Assembly (NCBI RefSeq): GCF_001429395.1
Contig: NZ_LMJT01000003.1
Coordinates: 185,267 to 249,266, forward strand
Reading direction: 5' to 3'
Source: Allobosea sp. Root381
GTDB taxonomy: Bacteria; Pseudomonadota; Alphaproteobacteria; Rhizobiales; Beijerinckiaceae
Length of the DNA: 64,000 bases
Shown here: piece by piece, positions 43,296 to 53,783 of the stretch
Position numbering within the stretch: the stretch's first letter is position 1
Layout of the letters: each line of letters opens with the position of its first letter
Position numbers and translations under genes: made by a program
Notes under the pieces: model-generated
Databases searched by the model: none
Told to the model about the DNA's origin: nothing
Seen by the model: the letters and a program-made list of their open reading frames with translations, nothing else

Positions 43296-46253
43296 TCAGG
43301 CCGCGAAAGCCTCGTCCATGAAGGCGTTGAGCTGCGCCAGATGCCTCGACATCAGGCCGGTCGCGGTCGCGGCCGAAGCCGGGCGCCCGACATAGCGCGG
43401 CCGCTTCGACTTCGAGCCGGCATGGCTCAGGACCCATTCGAGATAGGGTTCGACGAAGGTCCAGGAGCCCATGTTCTTCGGCTCCTCCTGGCACCAGATC
43501 ACGTCCGCGCCCTTGAAGCGCGACAGCTCCTGCGCCAGCGTTTTCAGCGGGAACGGATAGAGCTGCTCGACGCGCATCAGGTAGACGTCGTCCAGCCCAC
43601 GCTTCTCGCGCTCCTCGAGCAGGTCGAAATAGACCTTGCCCGAGCAGAGCACGACACGGCGGATCTTGGCGTCCTTGACCAGCTTGGTCGTGGAGTTGCC
43701 GCGCTCCGCGTCGTCATGCAGCACGCGATGGAAGGTCGAGCCCTCGGCGAGTTCGGCCAAGGTCGAGACGCAGCGCTTGTGGCGCAGCAGCGACTTCGGC
43801 GTCATCAGGATCAGCGGTTTGCGGAAGTCGCGCTTCAGCTGGCGGCGCAGGATGTGGAAGTAGCTCGCCGGCGTCGAGCAGTTCGCGACCTGCATGTTGT
43901 CCTCGGCGCACATCTGCAGGAAGCGCTCGAGGCGGGCGGAGGAGTGCTCCGGACCCTGGCCCTCATAGCCATGCGGCAGCAGGCAGACCAGGCCCGACAT
44001 GCGCAGCCACTTGCGCTCGCCCGACGAGATGAACTGGTCGAACACCACCTGCGCGCCGTTGGCGAAGTCGCCGAACTGGGCTTCCCAGCAGGTAAGCGCG
44101 TTCGGCTCCGACAGCGTGTAGCCATACTCGAAGCCGAGCACCGCCTCTTCCGAGAGCATCGAGTTGATGACCTCGTAGCGCGGTTGACCCTCGCGGATAT
44201 TGTTCAGCGAGGTGTGACGCGCCTCGGTCTCCTGGTCGATCAGCACCGAATGGCGTTGGCTGAAGGTGCCGCGCTCGCAGTCCTGGCCCGAAAGCCGGAC
44301 CGGGTTGCCGTCGAGCAGCAGCGAGCCGAAGGCCAGCGCCTCGGCGGTCGCCCAGTCGATGCCCTCGCCCGCCTCGACCGCCTTCTTGCGGTTGTCGAGG
44401 AAGCGCTGGATCGTGCGGTGGACGTTGAAGCCCGCCGGCACCGCCGTGATCTTCTCGGTGATTTCCTTCAGCACCGCCGCATCGACGCCGGTCGCGCCGC
44501 GGCGCGGATCGTCCTCGTCGGCGCGGATCGCCTTCATCCCGGCCCAGCGGCCGTCGAGCCAGTCGGCCTTGTTCGGCTTGAACGCCTGCCCGGCGTCGAA
44601 CTCGATCTCGAGCTTGCCCTTCCAGGCGGCGCGCGCCTCGTCGAGCTCGCCGGCGCTCAACACGCCCTCGGCCTCGAGCTTGCCGGCATAGAGCTCCAGC
44701 GTCGACTTGTGGCCGCGGATCTTGCGGTACATCAGCGGCTGGGTGAAGCCCGGCTCGTCGCCCTCGTTATGGCCGAAGCGGCGATAGCAGAACATGTCGA
44801 TGACGACCGGCTTGTGGAACTTCTGCCGGAACTCGATCGCGATCTTGGCGGCGAAGACGACCGCCTCCGGATCGTCGCCGTTCACATGGAAGACGGGCGC
44901 CTCGACCATCTTCGCCACGTCGGACGGATAGGGCGAGGAGCGCGAATAGCGCGGATAGGTGGTGAAGCCGATCTGGTTGTTGATGATGAAGTGGATCGAG
45001 CCGCCGGTGCGATGGCCCTTCAGCCCGGAGAGGCCGAGGCACTCCGCCACCACGCCCTGGCCGGCGAAGGCGGCGTCGCCATGGATCAGCAGCGGCAGCA
45101 CCTTGGAGCGCTCGACGATGTCGCCGAACTGGTCCTGCTTGGCGCGCACCTTGCCGAGCACGACGGGATCGACGATCTCGAGATGCGAGGGGTTGGCGGT
45201 CAGCGAGATATGGACGTTGTTGCCGTCGAACTCGCGGTCGGACGAGGCACCGAGATGGTACTTCACGTCGCCCGAGCCCTCGACATCGTCGGGAGCGAAG
45301 GAGCCGCCCTTGAACTCGTGGAACAGCGCGCGATGCGGCTTGCCCAGCACCTGGGTCAGCACGTTGAGGCGCCCACGATGCGCCATGCCGAAGACGATGT
45401 CGCGCACGCCAAGCGCGCCGCCGCGCTTGATGATCTGCTCCAGCGCCGGGACGAGCGACTCGCCGCCGTCGAGGCCGAAGCGCTTGGTGCCGGTGAACTT
45501 CAGGTCGAGGAACTTCTCGAAGCCTTCCGCCTCGACCAGCTTGTTCAGGATCGCGCGCTTGCCCTCGCGGGTGAAGGCGATCTCCTTGTCCGGCCCCTCG
45601 ATGCGGCCCTGCAGCCAGGCCTTCTGCTCCGGGTCGGAGATATGCATGAACTCGACGCCGACCGTGCTGCAATAGGTCCGCTGCAGCAGCGTGACCATCT
45701 CGCGGACGGTCGCGAATTCGAGGCCGAGCACGTTGTCGATGTAGATCTTGCGGTCGAGATCGGCCTCCGTGAAGCCGAAGGCGGCCGGCGACAGCTCCTC
45801 CGGCTCCTTCGGCTGCTCGATGCCGAGCGGATCGAGGTTGGCGTGGAGATGGCCGCGCATGCGATAGGCGCGGATCAGCATGATCGCGCGCACGGAATCG
45901 CGCGTCGCCTGCTGGACGTCGGAGGCCGAGAGCGTCGCGCCGGCGGCTTGCGCCTTGCTCTTGAGCTTGTCGGAAACGACCTTCTCGACCACGGCCCAGT
46001 TGCCGTCGAGCGCGGAAACCAACTCGCCATTGGCCGCGATCGGCCAGTTCGGCTTCTTCCAGGAGGCACCCTTGGCATTCTGGACGATGGCCTGGCCGTC
46101 ATCCTTCAGCCCGGCGAAGAAGCCCTGCCACTGCTCGTCGACCGACTTCGGGTCGGCCTGATAGCGGGCATAGAGATCCTCGATATAGGCCGCGTTGCCG
46201 CCATAGAGGAAACCCGTCTGCGCGAGAGCCTCGTTGATGTCCTGGCGAGCCAT
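43296..46253 (-). CDS. sucA: 2-oxoglutarate dehydrogenase E1
   Basis: ThDP decarboxylase of 985 residues. N-terminal MARQDINEALAQTGFLYGGNAAYIEDLYARYQ interacts with E2/E3; FGMAHRGRLNVLTQVLGKPHRALF and GASSDREFDG are active-site segments, HGDAAFAGQGVVAECLGLSGLKG is the ThDP/Mg motif, and YRRFGHNEGDEPGFTQPLMY follows. GGCAGGAGCATC precedes the ATG at 46253; a 36-codon upstream extension crosses the intergenic repeat. Part of the TCA operon. Confidence 0.97.
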   Translation of the reverse strand: MARQDINEALAQTGFLYGGNAAYIEDLYARYQADPKSVDEQWQGFFAGLKDDGQAIVQNAKGASWKKPNWPIAANGELVSALDGNWAVVEKVVSDKLKSKAQAAGATLSASDVQQATRDSVRAIMLIRAYRMRGHLHANLDPLGIEQPKEPEELSPAAFGFTEADLDRKIYIDNVLGLEFATVREMVTLLQRTYCSTVGVEFMHISDPEQKAWLQGRIEGPDKEIAFTREGKRAILNKLVEAEGFEKFLDLKFTGTKRFGLDGGESLVPALEQIIKRGGALGVRDIVFGMAHRGRLNVLTQVLGKPHRALFHEFKGGSFAPDDVEGSGDVKYHLGASSDREFDGNNVHISLTANPSHLEIVDPVVLGKVRAKQDQFGDIVERSKVLPLLIHGDAAFAGQGVVAECLGLSGLKGHRTGGSIHFIINNQIGFTTYPRYSRSSPYPSDVAKMVEAPVFHVNGDDPEAVVFAAKIAIEFRQKFHKPVVIDMFCYRRFGHNEGDEPGFTQPLMYRKIRGHKSTLELYAGKLEAEGVLSAGELDEARAAWKGKLEIEFDAGQAFKPNKADWLDGRWAGMKAIRADEDDPRRGATGVDAAVLKEITEKITAVPAGFNVHRTIQRFLDNRKKAVEAGEGIDWATAEALAFGSLLLDGNPVRLSGQDCERGTFSQRHSVLIDQETEARHTSLNNIREGQPRYEVINSMLSEEAVLGFEYGYTLSEPNALTCWEAQFGDFANGAQVVFDQFISSGERKWLRMSGLVCLLPHGYEGQGPEHSSARLERFLQMCAEDNMQVANCSTPASYFHILRRQLKRDFRKPLILMTPKSLLRHKRCVSTLAELAEGSTFHRVLHDDAERGNSTTKLVKDAKIRRVVLCSGKVYFDLLEEREKRGLDDVYLMRVEQLYPFPLKTLAQELSRFKGADVIWCQEEPKNMGSWTFVEPYLEWVLSHAGSKSKRPRYVGRPASAATATGLMSRHLAQLNAFMDEAFAA

Positions 46254-46289
46254 GATGCTCCTGCCTTCCTTCGCAGCGTATTTTTCAGG

Positions 46290-46415
46290 TCGTGCCCCGA
46301 GCCTGTCCCGGGGCATCGTCGTCCGCGAGATGGCCGGGCTTGCCCCCGTCACCTCGCACATATGGGGCTTGGTGCCCGCCGGGACGTCATGGTCGGGCCC
46401 GCCCGACCATGACGT
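46290..46415. repeat. Dispersed palindromic elements between sucD and sucA
   Basis: Two short palindromes, CGTGCCCCGAGCCTGTCCC...GGGGCATCG and ACGTCATGGTCGGGC-CC-GCCCGACCATGACGT; the second is a perfect 15-bp stem. Confidence 0.65.
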
Positions 46416-46438
46416 GTTCCGGTTGACCGGGCCTTACC

Positions 46439-47323
46439 TCAGCCCTTCAACACGTCCACCAAGGTCTTTCCAAGGCGCGCCGGCGACGGCGAGACCCGGA
46501 TGCCGGCCGCTTCCATCGCGGCGATCTTGTCCTCGGCGCCGCCCTTGCCGCCCGAAATGATCGCGCCCGCATGGCCCATGCGACGGCCGGGAGGGGCCGT
46601 GCGGCCGGCAATGAAGCCGACCATCGGCTTCTTGCGGCCGCGCTTGGCCTCGTCCTTGATGAACTGAGCCGCATCTTCCTCGGCCGAGCCGCCGATCTCG
46701 CCGATCATGACGATCGACTCGGTCTTGTCGTCGGCCAGGAACATCTCGAGCATGTCGATGAACTCGGTGCCCTTGACCGGGTCGCCGCCGATGCCGACGG
46801 CCGTGGTCTGGCCGAGGCCCTCGCGAGTGGTCTGGAAGACGGCCTCATAGGTCAGCGTGCCGGAGCGCGAGACGATGCCGACAGAGCCGGGCTTGAAGAT
46901 GTTCGCCGGCATGATGCCGATCTTCGACTCGCCCGCCGTGACGACGCCCGGGCAGTTCGGCCCGATCAGGCGCGACTTCGAGCCGATCAGCGAACGCTTG
47001 ACCTTGACCATGTCGAGCACCGGGATGCCCTCGGTGATGCAGATGATCAGCGGAATCTCGGCATCGATCGCCTCGCAGATTGCATCCGCCGCGCCCGGAG
47101 GCGGCACATAGACGACGGACGCCGTGGCGCCGGTCTTGTCGCGAGCCTCGACGACGCTGTCGAAGACCGGCAGGCCGAGATGGAGCGAGCCGCCCTTCCC
47201 CGGCGAGGTGCCGCCGACCATCTGCGTGCCATAGGCGATCGCCTGCTCGGAGTGGAAGGTCCCGTTCTTGCCGGTGAAGCCCTGGCAGATGACCTTGGTG
47301 TTCTTGTCGATCAGGATGGACAT
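46439..47323 (-). CDS. sucD: Succinyl-CoA synthetase, alpha subunit
   Basis: 294 residues. [32 protein letters not shown] is the typical start, [19 protein letters not shown] binds CoA, and the phosphohistidine lies in [14 protein letters not shown] near residue 250. Downstream of sucC by nine bases, so translation is probably coupled. Confidence 0.97.
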   Translation of the reverse strand: MSILIDKNTKVICQGFTGKNGTFHSEQAIAYGTQMVGGTSPGKGGSLHLGLPVFDSVVEARDKTGATASVVYVPPPGAADAICEAIDAEIPLIICITEGIPVLDMVKVKRSLIGSKSRLIGPNCPGVVTAGESKIGIMPANIFKPGSVGIVSRSGTLTYEAVFQTTREGLGQTTAVGIGGDPVKGTEFIDMLEMFLADDKTESIVMIGEIGGSAEEDAAQFIKDEAKRGRKKPMVGFIAGRTAPPGRRMGHAGAIISGGKGGAEDKIAAMEAAGIRVSPSPARLGKTLVDVLKG

Positions 47324-47332
47324 GTCTGCTCC

Positions 47333-48529
<1,197 letters not shown>

Positions 48530-48607
48530 GTGCTCGGTTTCCCTGGCAGCGACAGAAATTGACGAAAGGGCGGCGACGCGAACCCGCGCCCGCCGCCCTC
48601 GCTTAAC

Positions 48608-49573
<966 letters not shown>

Positions 49574-49830
49574 CTAGTCCTTTGTCTTGACGCTGCGAAA
49601 TGCCGGAGAACCGGCGAAACCGTCGGTTCCTTTGGCCCAAACCGGGCTTTTGCCGCAACCCTCGCCGCAAAAGCGGCTTTTCTCGGGCGCCGCGGGCGTT
49701 AACCACGCACGAGCCGCGTCAGTCTTGCGTTTTCAATGGCTTGCGCTGCACTCGCTCGCGGTTGGTCCCGCAGGCGTTCAGATTTCGGCCGATTACAATT
49801 TACGAATTCTGTTACTTGTTACCGGAATTT

Positions 49831-50430
49831 TCACACGATGCCGCTGCCGAGCACCCGCAGGATGACCCGTATCAGGGTCGAGAGCCGGGCGTCGACCGAG
49901 GCCTGGGGCACGTCTCCCTCCAGCGCCAGCGAAGCCGGATGGATGAAGCGATGGGTGGCGTCGATCACGAAGGCGATCGCCCGGTCGCGGTCGCGCGGCT
50001 CGAACACACCGGTGGCGATGCCCTCGTCCACCACGCGCTCGAACAGCGCCCGCACCCGCGTCCGGTTGCGGCGGCTGATCGCATGCCGCTTCGCCACCGC
50101 CAGCGACAACGCGGCGAAGAGATGCGGGTCGTCGCTCAGCAGGTCGCGATTGGCCTTGGCCAGCGCCAGGATCAGCCGCTCGAGCTTGTCGTCGGCGGGG
50201 TCCGGTCCGTCGGCGACGTCGGCAAGGCGCCGCTCCGTCGCCTTGAGCCAGACATCGACCACCGCATCGACCAGCGCCGCGCGCGAGGGGAAGTAGCGGT
50301 AGACATTGGCATGGGTCATCCCCGCCTCTTCGGCGACGGCGACGACGGTGAAGCGCTTCAGCCCGTACTGGCGCAGATGCTCGCTGGCGACCGAGAGGAT
50401 GCGGGTCTCGCTCGGCTCGCGCATCGGCAT
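49831..50430 (-). CDS. TetR/AcrR family regulator
   Basis: 199 residues. The helix-turn-helix is residues about 8-55 (ETRILSVASEHLRQYGLKRFTVVAVAEEAGMTHANVYRYFPSRAALVDAV), followed by an all-helical ligand domain with the WLKATERRLADVADG hinge. Five bases downstream of zapE on the same strand and upstream of mdh. Its targets are unknown; the position between zapE and mdh makes control of the TCA operon possible but unproven. Confidence 0.9.
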   Translation of the reverse strand: MPMREPSETRILSVASEHLRQYGLKRFTVVAVAEEAGMTHANVYRYFPSRAALVDAVVDVWLKATERRLADVADGPDPADDKLERLILALAKANRDLLSDDPHLFAALSLAVAKRHAISRRNRTRVRALFERVVDEGIATGVFEPRDRDRAIAFVIDATHRFIHPASLALEGDVPQASVDARLSTLIRVILRVLGSGIV

Positions 50431-50435
50431 GGCGC

Positions 50436-51614
50436 TCAGGTCTCCACCAGCCCGCTGGTGTCCTCGCTCGCGGCGGAATCGACGCGGCCATGCGGCAGCG
50501 CCAGATATGCGTCCGAGCGCATCTCGATCAGCCGCGAGACCGTGCGGTCGAACTCGAAGGCCTCGCGCCCGGACCTGGCCTGATACAGCTCGTGCGGCTC
50601 CGCCTCGGCCGAGGCGACGAGCTTGACGTGATGCTCATAGAGCGCGTCGATCAGGATGATGAAGCGCTTGGTCTCGTTGCGCCGGTCATCCGCCAGCACC
50701 GGGATCTCGTCCAGCACCAGCGAGTGGAAGCGCTGCGCCAGCGCGATGAAGTCCCCGGCGCCATAGGCGGCACTGCAGAGATCGGCAAAGCGCGCCCGCG
50801 CCACGCTGCCCGCCGCCTGCGGGATGACGAGGTCGTGGCCCTTGACGTCGATGACGAGCGTCTGGCCTTGCGGCGTGCCGGCGAGCTTGCGGAAGGCGTC
50901 GTCGAGCGCAGTCTTGGCCTTCGCATCGGCCGGCACGTGATAGACCGGCGCGCCGCCGAGCTTCTCGAGCCGGAAATCGGTGCGCGCCTCGAGCTTCACC
51001 ACCTCGACCTTCTCGGCCAGCAGCGCGACGAAGGGCAGGAACAGCGAGCGGTTCAGCCCGCCCTCATAGAGCCGCGACGGCTCGACATTCGAGGTCGCGA
51101 CCACCACGACACCTTCCGAAAACAGCGCCGTGAACAGCCGCCCCAGGATCATCGCATCGGCGATGTCCGTCACCGTGAACTCGTCGAAGCAGAGCAGGCT
51201 CGCCTCGGCTGCCAGTTCCGCCGCGACCGGCCCGATCGGGTCCGGATCCTTGACCTCGCCGGTCTTGAGCTTCTGGCGATAGGCGTGGATGCGGCCATGC
51301 ACATCGGCCAGGAACTCGTGGAAATGCACCCGCCTGCGCTTCGTCACCGCGACGGAATCGTAGAACAGATCCATCAGCATGGTCTTGCCGCGGCCGACAG
51401 AGCCCCAGATATAGAGCCCCTTCGCCGCATCCTTGGCAGCGTTCTTCTTGCCGAAGAGCCAGCCCAGCGCGCTGCTTTTCCGCGCCAGGCGCTGCGCGGC
51501 GAGCGTCTCGGCCAGCGCCTGCAGTCGCCGGACCACCGCCACCTGCGCCGGATCGCGCTCGATGGCCCCGCCCTCGACCAGGGCGGCATAGCGTTCGGTG
51601 ATCGAGGCTGTCAT
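50436..51614 (-). CDS. zapE: Cell division protein ZapE (AFG1-like ATPase)
   Basis: P-loop ATPase of 392 residues. Walker A GSVGRGKTMLMDLFYDSV near residue 72, Walker B LLCFDEFTVTDIADAMILGRLF near 140, and sensor region VVATSNVEPSRLYEGGLNR. ZapE acts at the division ring under stress in E. coli; the mitochondrial homologue AFG1 helps degrade respiratory-chain subunits. Its frequent position near mdh and suc genes in alphaproteobacteria is repeated here. Confidence 0.93.
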   Translation of the reverse strand: MTASITERYAALVEGGAIERDPAQVAVVRRLQALAETLAAQRLARKSSALGWLFGKKNAAKDAAKGLYIWGSVGRGKTMLMDLFYDSVAVTKRRRVHFHEFLADVHGRIHAYRQKLKTGEVKDPDPIGPVAAELAAEASLLCFDEFTVTDIADAMILGRLFTALFSEGVVVVATSNVEPSRLYEGGLNRSLFLPFVALLAEKVEVVKLEARTDFRLEKLGGAPVYHVPADAKAKTALDDAFRKLAGTPQGQTLVIDVKGHDLVIPQAAGSVARARFADLCSAAYGAGDFIALAQRFHSLVLDEIPVLADDRRNETKRFIILIDALYEHHVKLVASAEAEPHELYQARSGREAFEFDRTVSRLIEMRSDAYLALPHGRVDSAASEDTSGLVET

Positions 51615-51813
51615 GGGCGGCGGAGATTTGGCGGCAGGACCTCCGGGTTAAGCCACGCCCGGCCCCGCCGCAACCCCGCCACGCGCAACGCCCCGCCACG
51701 CGATTAAGGTTTACGACACAAGCCGATGAAAAGGCGTTGCTTTTCCATGCGCGCGGCAGCACGACTGCGACGCTGCAGGCGGCACGAGCCGCCTGGCCCT
51801 CGAGAACCCTCCG

Positions 51814-52305
51814 ATGCCGATCGCCCGCCCCCTCGTCGCCGCCGTCGCGGCGCTGCTCTTCATCATGCCCGCGGCCGCGAAGAACTTCGCCATCCCCGAC
51901 AAGAACCCCTCGATCACCCTGTCCATCCCCGACAGCTGGTCCACCAAGGAGATCGAATACGGCTACGAGGCCCGCCCGAAGGACGAGGCGGTCTATCTCT
52001 CGGTCGAGTTCACCGACGTCCGCGGCGTCGACAAGATGATGGCGAACAACGAGAAGTGGATGAAGGACAACCAGATCAAGCAGGTCAAGCCGATCCAGGC
52101 CGACATGCCGATCAACGGCATCAACTCGACCATCTTCCAGTTCCGCACCACCGATTCCAACGGCCCGACCAAGGTCGATTTCGTGATGATGCCGGCCAGC
52201 AACAACCGCATGATCCTGATCACGGTCTGGGGCAACGACGAGGAACGCGCCACCCACGAAAAGGCGCTCGACGCGATCTTCGGCAGCATCAAGGCGATCG
52301 ACTGA
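51814..52305 (+). CDS. Secreted hypothetical protein, 163 residues
   Basis: Sec signal peptide (MPIARPLVAAVAALLFIMPAAAK, likely cut after AAA) followed by a beta-rich domain (NPSITLSIPDSWSTKEIEYGY, VYLSVEFTDVRGVDKMM, FQFRTTDSNGPTKVDFVMMPASN, MILITVWGNDEERATHE), reminiscent of PsbP/DUF1795-like folds. No cysteine. Periplasmic, function unknown. Divergent from zapE, with its own leader region of 200 bases. Confidence 0.78.
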   Translation: MPIARPLVAAVAALLFIMPAAAKNFAIPDKNPSITLSIPDSWSTKEIEYGYEARPKDEAVYLSVEFTDVRGVDKMMANNEKWMKDNQIKQVKPIQADMPINGINSTIFQFRTTDSNGPTKVDFVMMPASNNRMILITVWGNDEERATHEKALDAIFGSIKAID

Positions 52306-52329
52306 GGCAAGGCGCCCGCCGCGAAACCC

Positions 52330-52371
52330 GCCCATGCCACCGCGCCCATGCCACCGCGCCCACGCCGCCGC
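52330..52371 (+). repeat. 14-bp tandem repeat, three units
   Basis: GCCCATGCCACCGC twice, then GCCCACGCCGCCGC. The first two units are identical. Confidence 0.9.
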
Positions 52372-52400
52372 GTGGGCGCCCTCGGTGGTGAGGCGTTGGC

Positions 52401-52440
52401 AGGATAAGCGTGCATGGCAGGGCGGGGATAAGCTCTGCCG
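52401..52440. repeat. GGGGATAA-apex hairpin repeat, copy A
   Basis: GGCAGGGC (52416-52423) pairs with GCTCTGCC (52432-52439) including one G-T pair, leaving GGGGATAA at the apex; AGGATAAGCGTG precedes it. A second copy at 53543-53591 keeps GGGATAAG and the upstream AGGATA but has a different stem. Confidence 0.6.
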
Positions 52441-52444
52441 AGCC

Positions 52445-52550
52445 GTCATGCTCGGGCTTGCCCCGAGCATCTCGTAAAGACGAGGCACCCGCGTCCTCTC
52501 CTGCCGGAGATTCCCGGGTCTCCGCTTCGCTCAGCCCGGGAATGACGCAG
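52445..52550. repeat. Dispersed GTCAT...ATGAC palindromic element
   Basis: GTCATGCTCGGGCTTGCCCC ... CGAGCATCTCG ... GATTCCCGGGTCTCCGC ... CCCGGGAATGAC-type arms, between two secreted-protein genes. Confidence 0.7.
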
Positions 52551-52689
52551 GGCCATGACCCAGCGTCCGCAATGCCCCGGCAGCGCAGCCGCATCCCGCC
52601 ATTCGCATTTGCGAAACGCGCGCCCGCAGGGCAGGAGCGGCGCATGACCGGCCGCGACGCGCGGCGCCGATCTTCAGGACCAAACACCG

Positions 52690-52917
52690 ATGCGACTTTC
52701 CGCCTGCGCGGCCGCCGCCCTCGCCTGCCTTGCCCTCATCGCCCCGGCCGCGGCCCGGATCACCGACCGCGATCTGAGTTGCGCCGACTGGCTCAGGGCC
52801 GGCGCCCGCAGCACGGGCGAATACCCCGCCGCCGTCCAGGCCCGGATCAGATCCTTCTGCGCCGCCAATCCGAAGATGAAGGCCGTCGACGCCGAGATGA
52901 CGATGACGGGGGATTGA
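52690..52917 (+). CDS. Small secreted protein, 75 residues, possibly HdeA/HdeB-like
   Basis: Signal peptide MRLSACAAAALACLALIAPAAA, then about 52 mature residues with two cysteines (DLSCADWLRAG and IRSFCAANPKMKAVD) that could form one disulfide, the pattern of HdeA/HdeB-type periplasmic acid-stress chaperones, though the sequence is too short and divergent for certainty. No obvious ribosome binding site in the GGACCAAACACCG leader. Function uncertain. Confidence 0.6.
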   Translation: MRLSACAAAALACLALIAPAAARITDRDLSCADWLRAGARSTGEYPAAVQARIRSFCAANPKMKAVDAEMTMTGD

Positions 52918-52938
52918 GGGGCCGCGAACCTGAACGCC

Positions 52939-53092
52939 TCTTTCCTTCTCCCGGATGGGAGAAGGTGGCGCGGAGCGCCGGATGAGGGCCTGCCCTTTCC
53001 GCAGAAGGCGTTACGGCTCCGCGGCACTTCAATGATTAGCGGCAGTCCCTCACCCCGGCCCCTCTCCCATCCGGGAGAGGGGTTCCCCGCGG
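52939..53092. repeat. Dispersed palindromic repeat, CTCTCCCATCCGGGAGAGG type
   Basis: Two facing copies: CTTCTCCCGGATGGGAGAAG at the left and CCCTCTCCCATCCGGGAGAGGGG at the right, each self-complementary, separated by about 90 bases containing GGCGCGGAGCGCC. Confidence 0.7.
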
Positions 53093-53191
53093 TCCTCCTC
53101 TCTGACGCACACCAGATCCCCGCCCGCACCGAAGCGCGGCGGCGTTCAAACGAGGGGCAGCGGAGCGCCGCGAGGCGCGGTTGGTCGAAGG

Positions 53192-53242
53192 CCGCATCCG
53201 TTGAGCCAGGATGCGGCGCGGAAGGATTGAGCCACCTTCCGC
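53192..53242. repeat. Twin hairpins with matching loops
   Basis: Hairpin 1: CCGCATCC, loop GTTGAGCCA, GGATGCGG (53192-53216). Hairpin 2: GCGGAAGG, loop ATTGAGCCA, CCTTCCGC (53218-53242). Both stems are perfect 8-bp, the loops share TTGAGCCA, and only one base separates them. Confidence 0.85.
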
Positions 53243-53542
53243 ACGCCCCGTGGCGCTCCGCTTCCGGCGATTTTGTAACTCCGGGCCGCGCTTCTCGTCC
53301 GGCGGCTCGGCTTCCCCTCGGTCCGCGATGCCAGCTCGGTTCTTCACCTCGTCGCATCCTGGGCCGGGTTCAGCCTCCCCGCCGATCCTCCCAGCGAGCT
53401 CCTCGCACAGGGGCCGTAGTACCCCCAGGGCGGTGCCCCGAAGCCTCCCGGGAGTGGGTCGTGACTCCACCCGCAGGCGCCGCCCCCGTCCCGACCAACG
53501 GCACACCTCCGGATGGCTGCCCCTCGGGGATGAGGTGGGGTG

Positions 53543-53591
53543 AGGATAGGTGTGGCGTGGGAGGGCGGGGATAAGTTTTTGCCGCCCTCCC
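53543..53591. repeat. GGGGATAA-apex hairpin repeat, copy B
   Basis: GGGAGGGCGG (53559-53568) pairs perfectly with CCGCCCTCCC (53582-53591) around GGATAAGTTTTTG; AGGATAGGTGTG precedes it. Compare copy A at 52401. Confidence 0.75.
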
Positions 53592-53663
53592 CACGCATCG
53601 CCGGCTTCAATACGGCGCTGGCGAGGATACAGAGCCGGAGCTCCATCGACAAATTCGGAGTCC

Positions 53664-53691
53664 AATCAAAGACTTATCTAAATCTTTGATT
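53664..53691. repeat. 9-bp inverted repeat at the A/T-rich boundary
   Basis: AATCAAAGA, 10-base spacer, TCTTTGATT, followed by a T-rich and then A-rich tract. It marks the point where composition changes toward the DUF3800 gene; it could be a terminator or an element end. Confidence 0.6.
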
Positions 53692-53783
53692 CTTATTGAT
53701 TTTTATAAAAAAAAGGAGATTATAGAATTGGGATTTCGAGATCGGGTTGCGGGCGATTCGACCCGTGGCGTCCGATGGGACGC

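Larger units (their letters stand above)
52306..52689. other. Intergenic region with tandem and palindromic repeats
   Basis: No gene seen. It holds a three-unit 14-bp tandem repeat (52330-52371), a hairpin with a GGGGATAA apex (52416-52439) and a dispersed GTCAT...ATGAC element (52445-52550). The open frames that cross it are non-native in composition. Confidence 0.7.
52918..53783. other. Repeat-rich non-coding block
   Basis: 866 bases with no gene I can defend. It contains CTTCTCCCGGATGGGAGAAG-type palindromes (52939-53092), a GC-rich structured block at about 53140-53600 with twin hairpins and the GGATAAG hairpin, then a sharp change to A/T-rich sequence from 53650 with a 9-bp inverted repeat. 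Open frames on both strands here have proline/arginine-rich composition unlike real proteins. Confidence 0.7.

Noticed and set aside
42315..46412. Open frame of 1365 codons on the plus strand
   Set aside because: It lies antisense to sucB and sucA, whose families are certain. GC-rich codon bias leaves the opposite strand free of stops; composition is His/Arg/Leu-rich with no domain.
49670..49700. GCCGC-AAAA-GCGGC-TTTTCT as a terminator on the plus strand
   Set aside because: No plus-strand gene precedes it; more likely part of the structured leader or promoter region of mdh.
52330..52371. Short tandem repeat as a CRISPR-like array
   Set aside because: Units are 14 bp without spacers, so it is a simple tandem repeat.
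53036..53665. Open frames of 180-209 codons across the repeat block on both strands
   Set aside because: They run through palindromic repeats and hairpins and have Arg/Pro/Gly-rich composition. I treat the block as structured non-coding DNA, although a homology search could change this.
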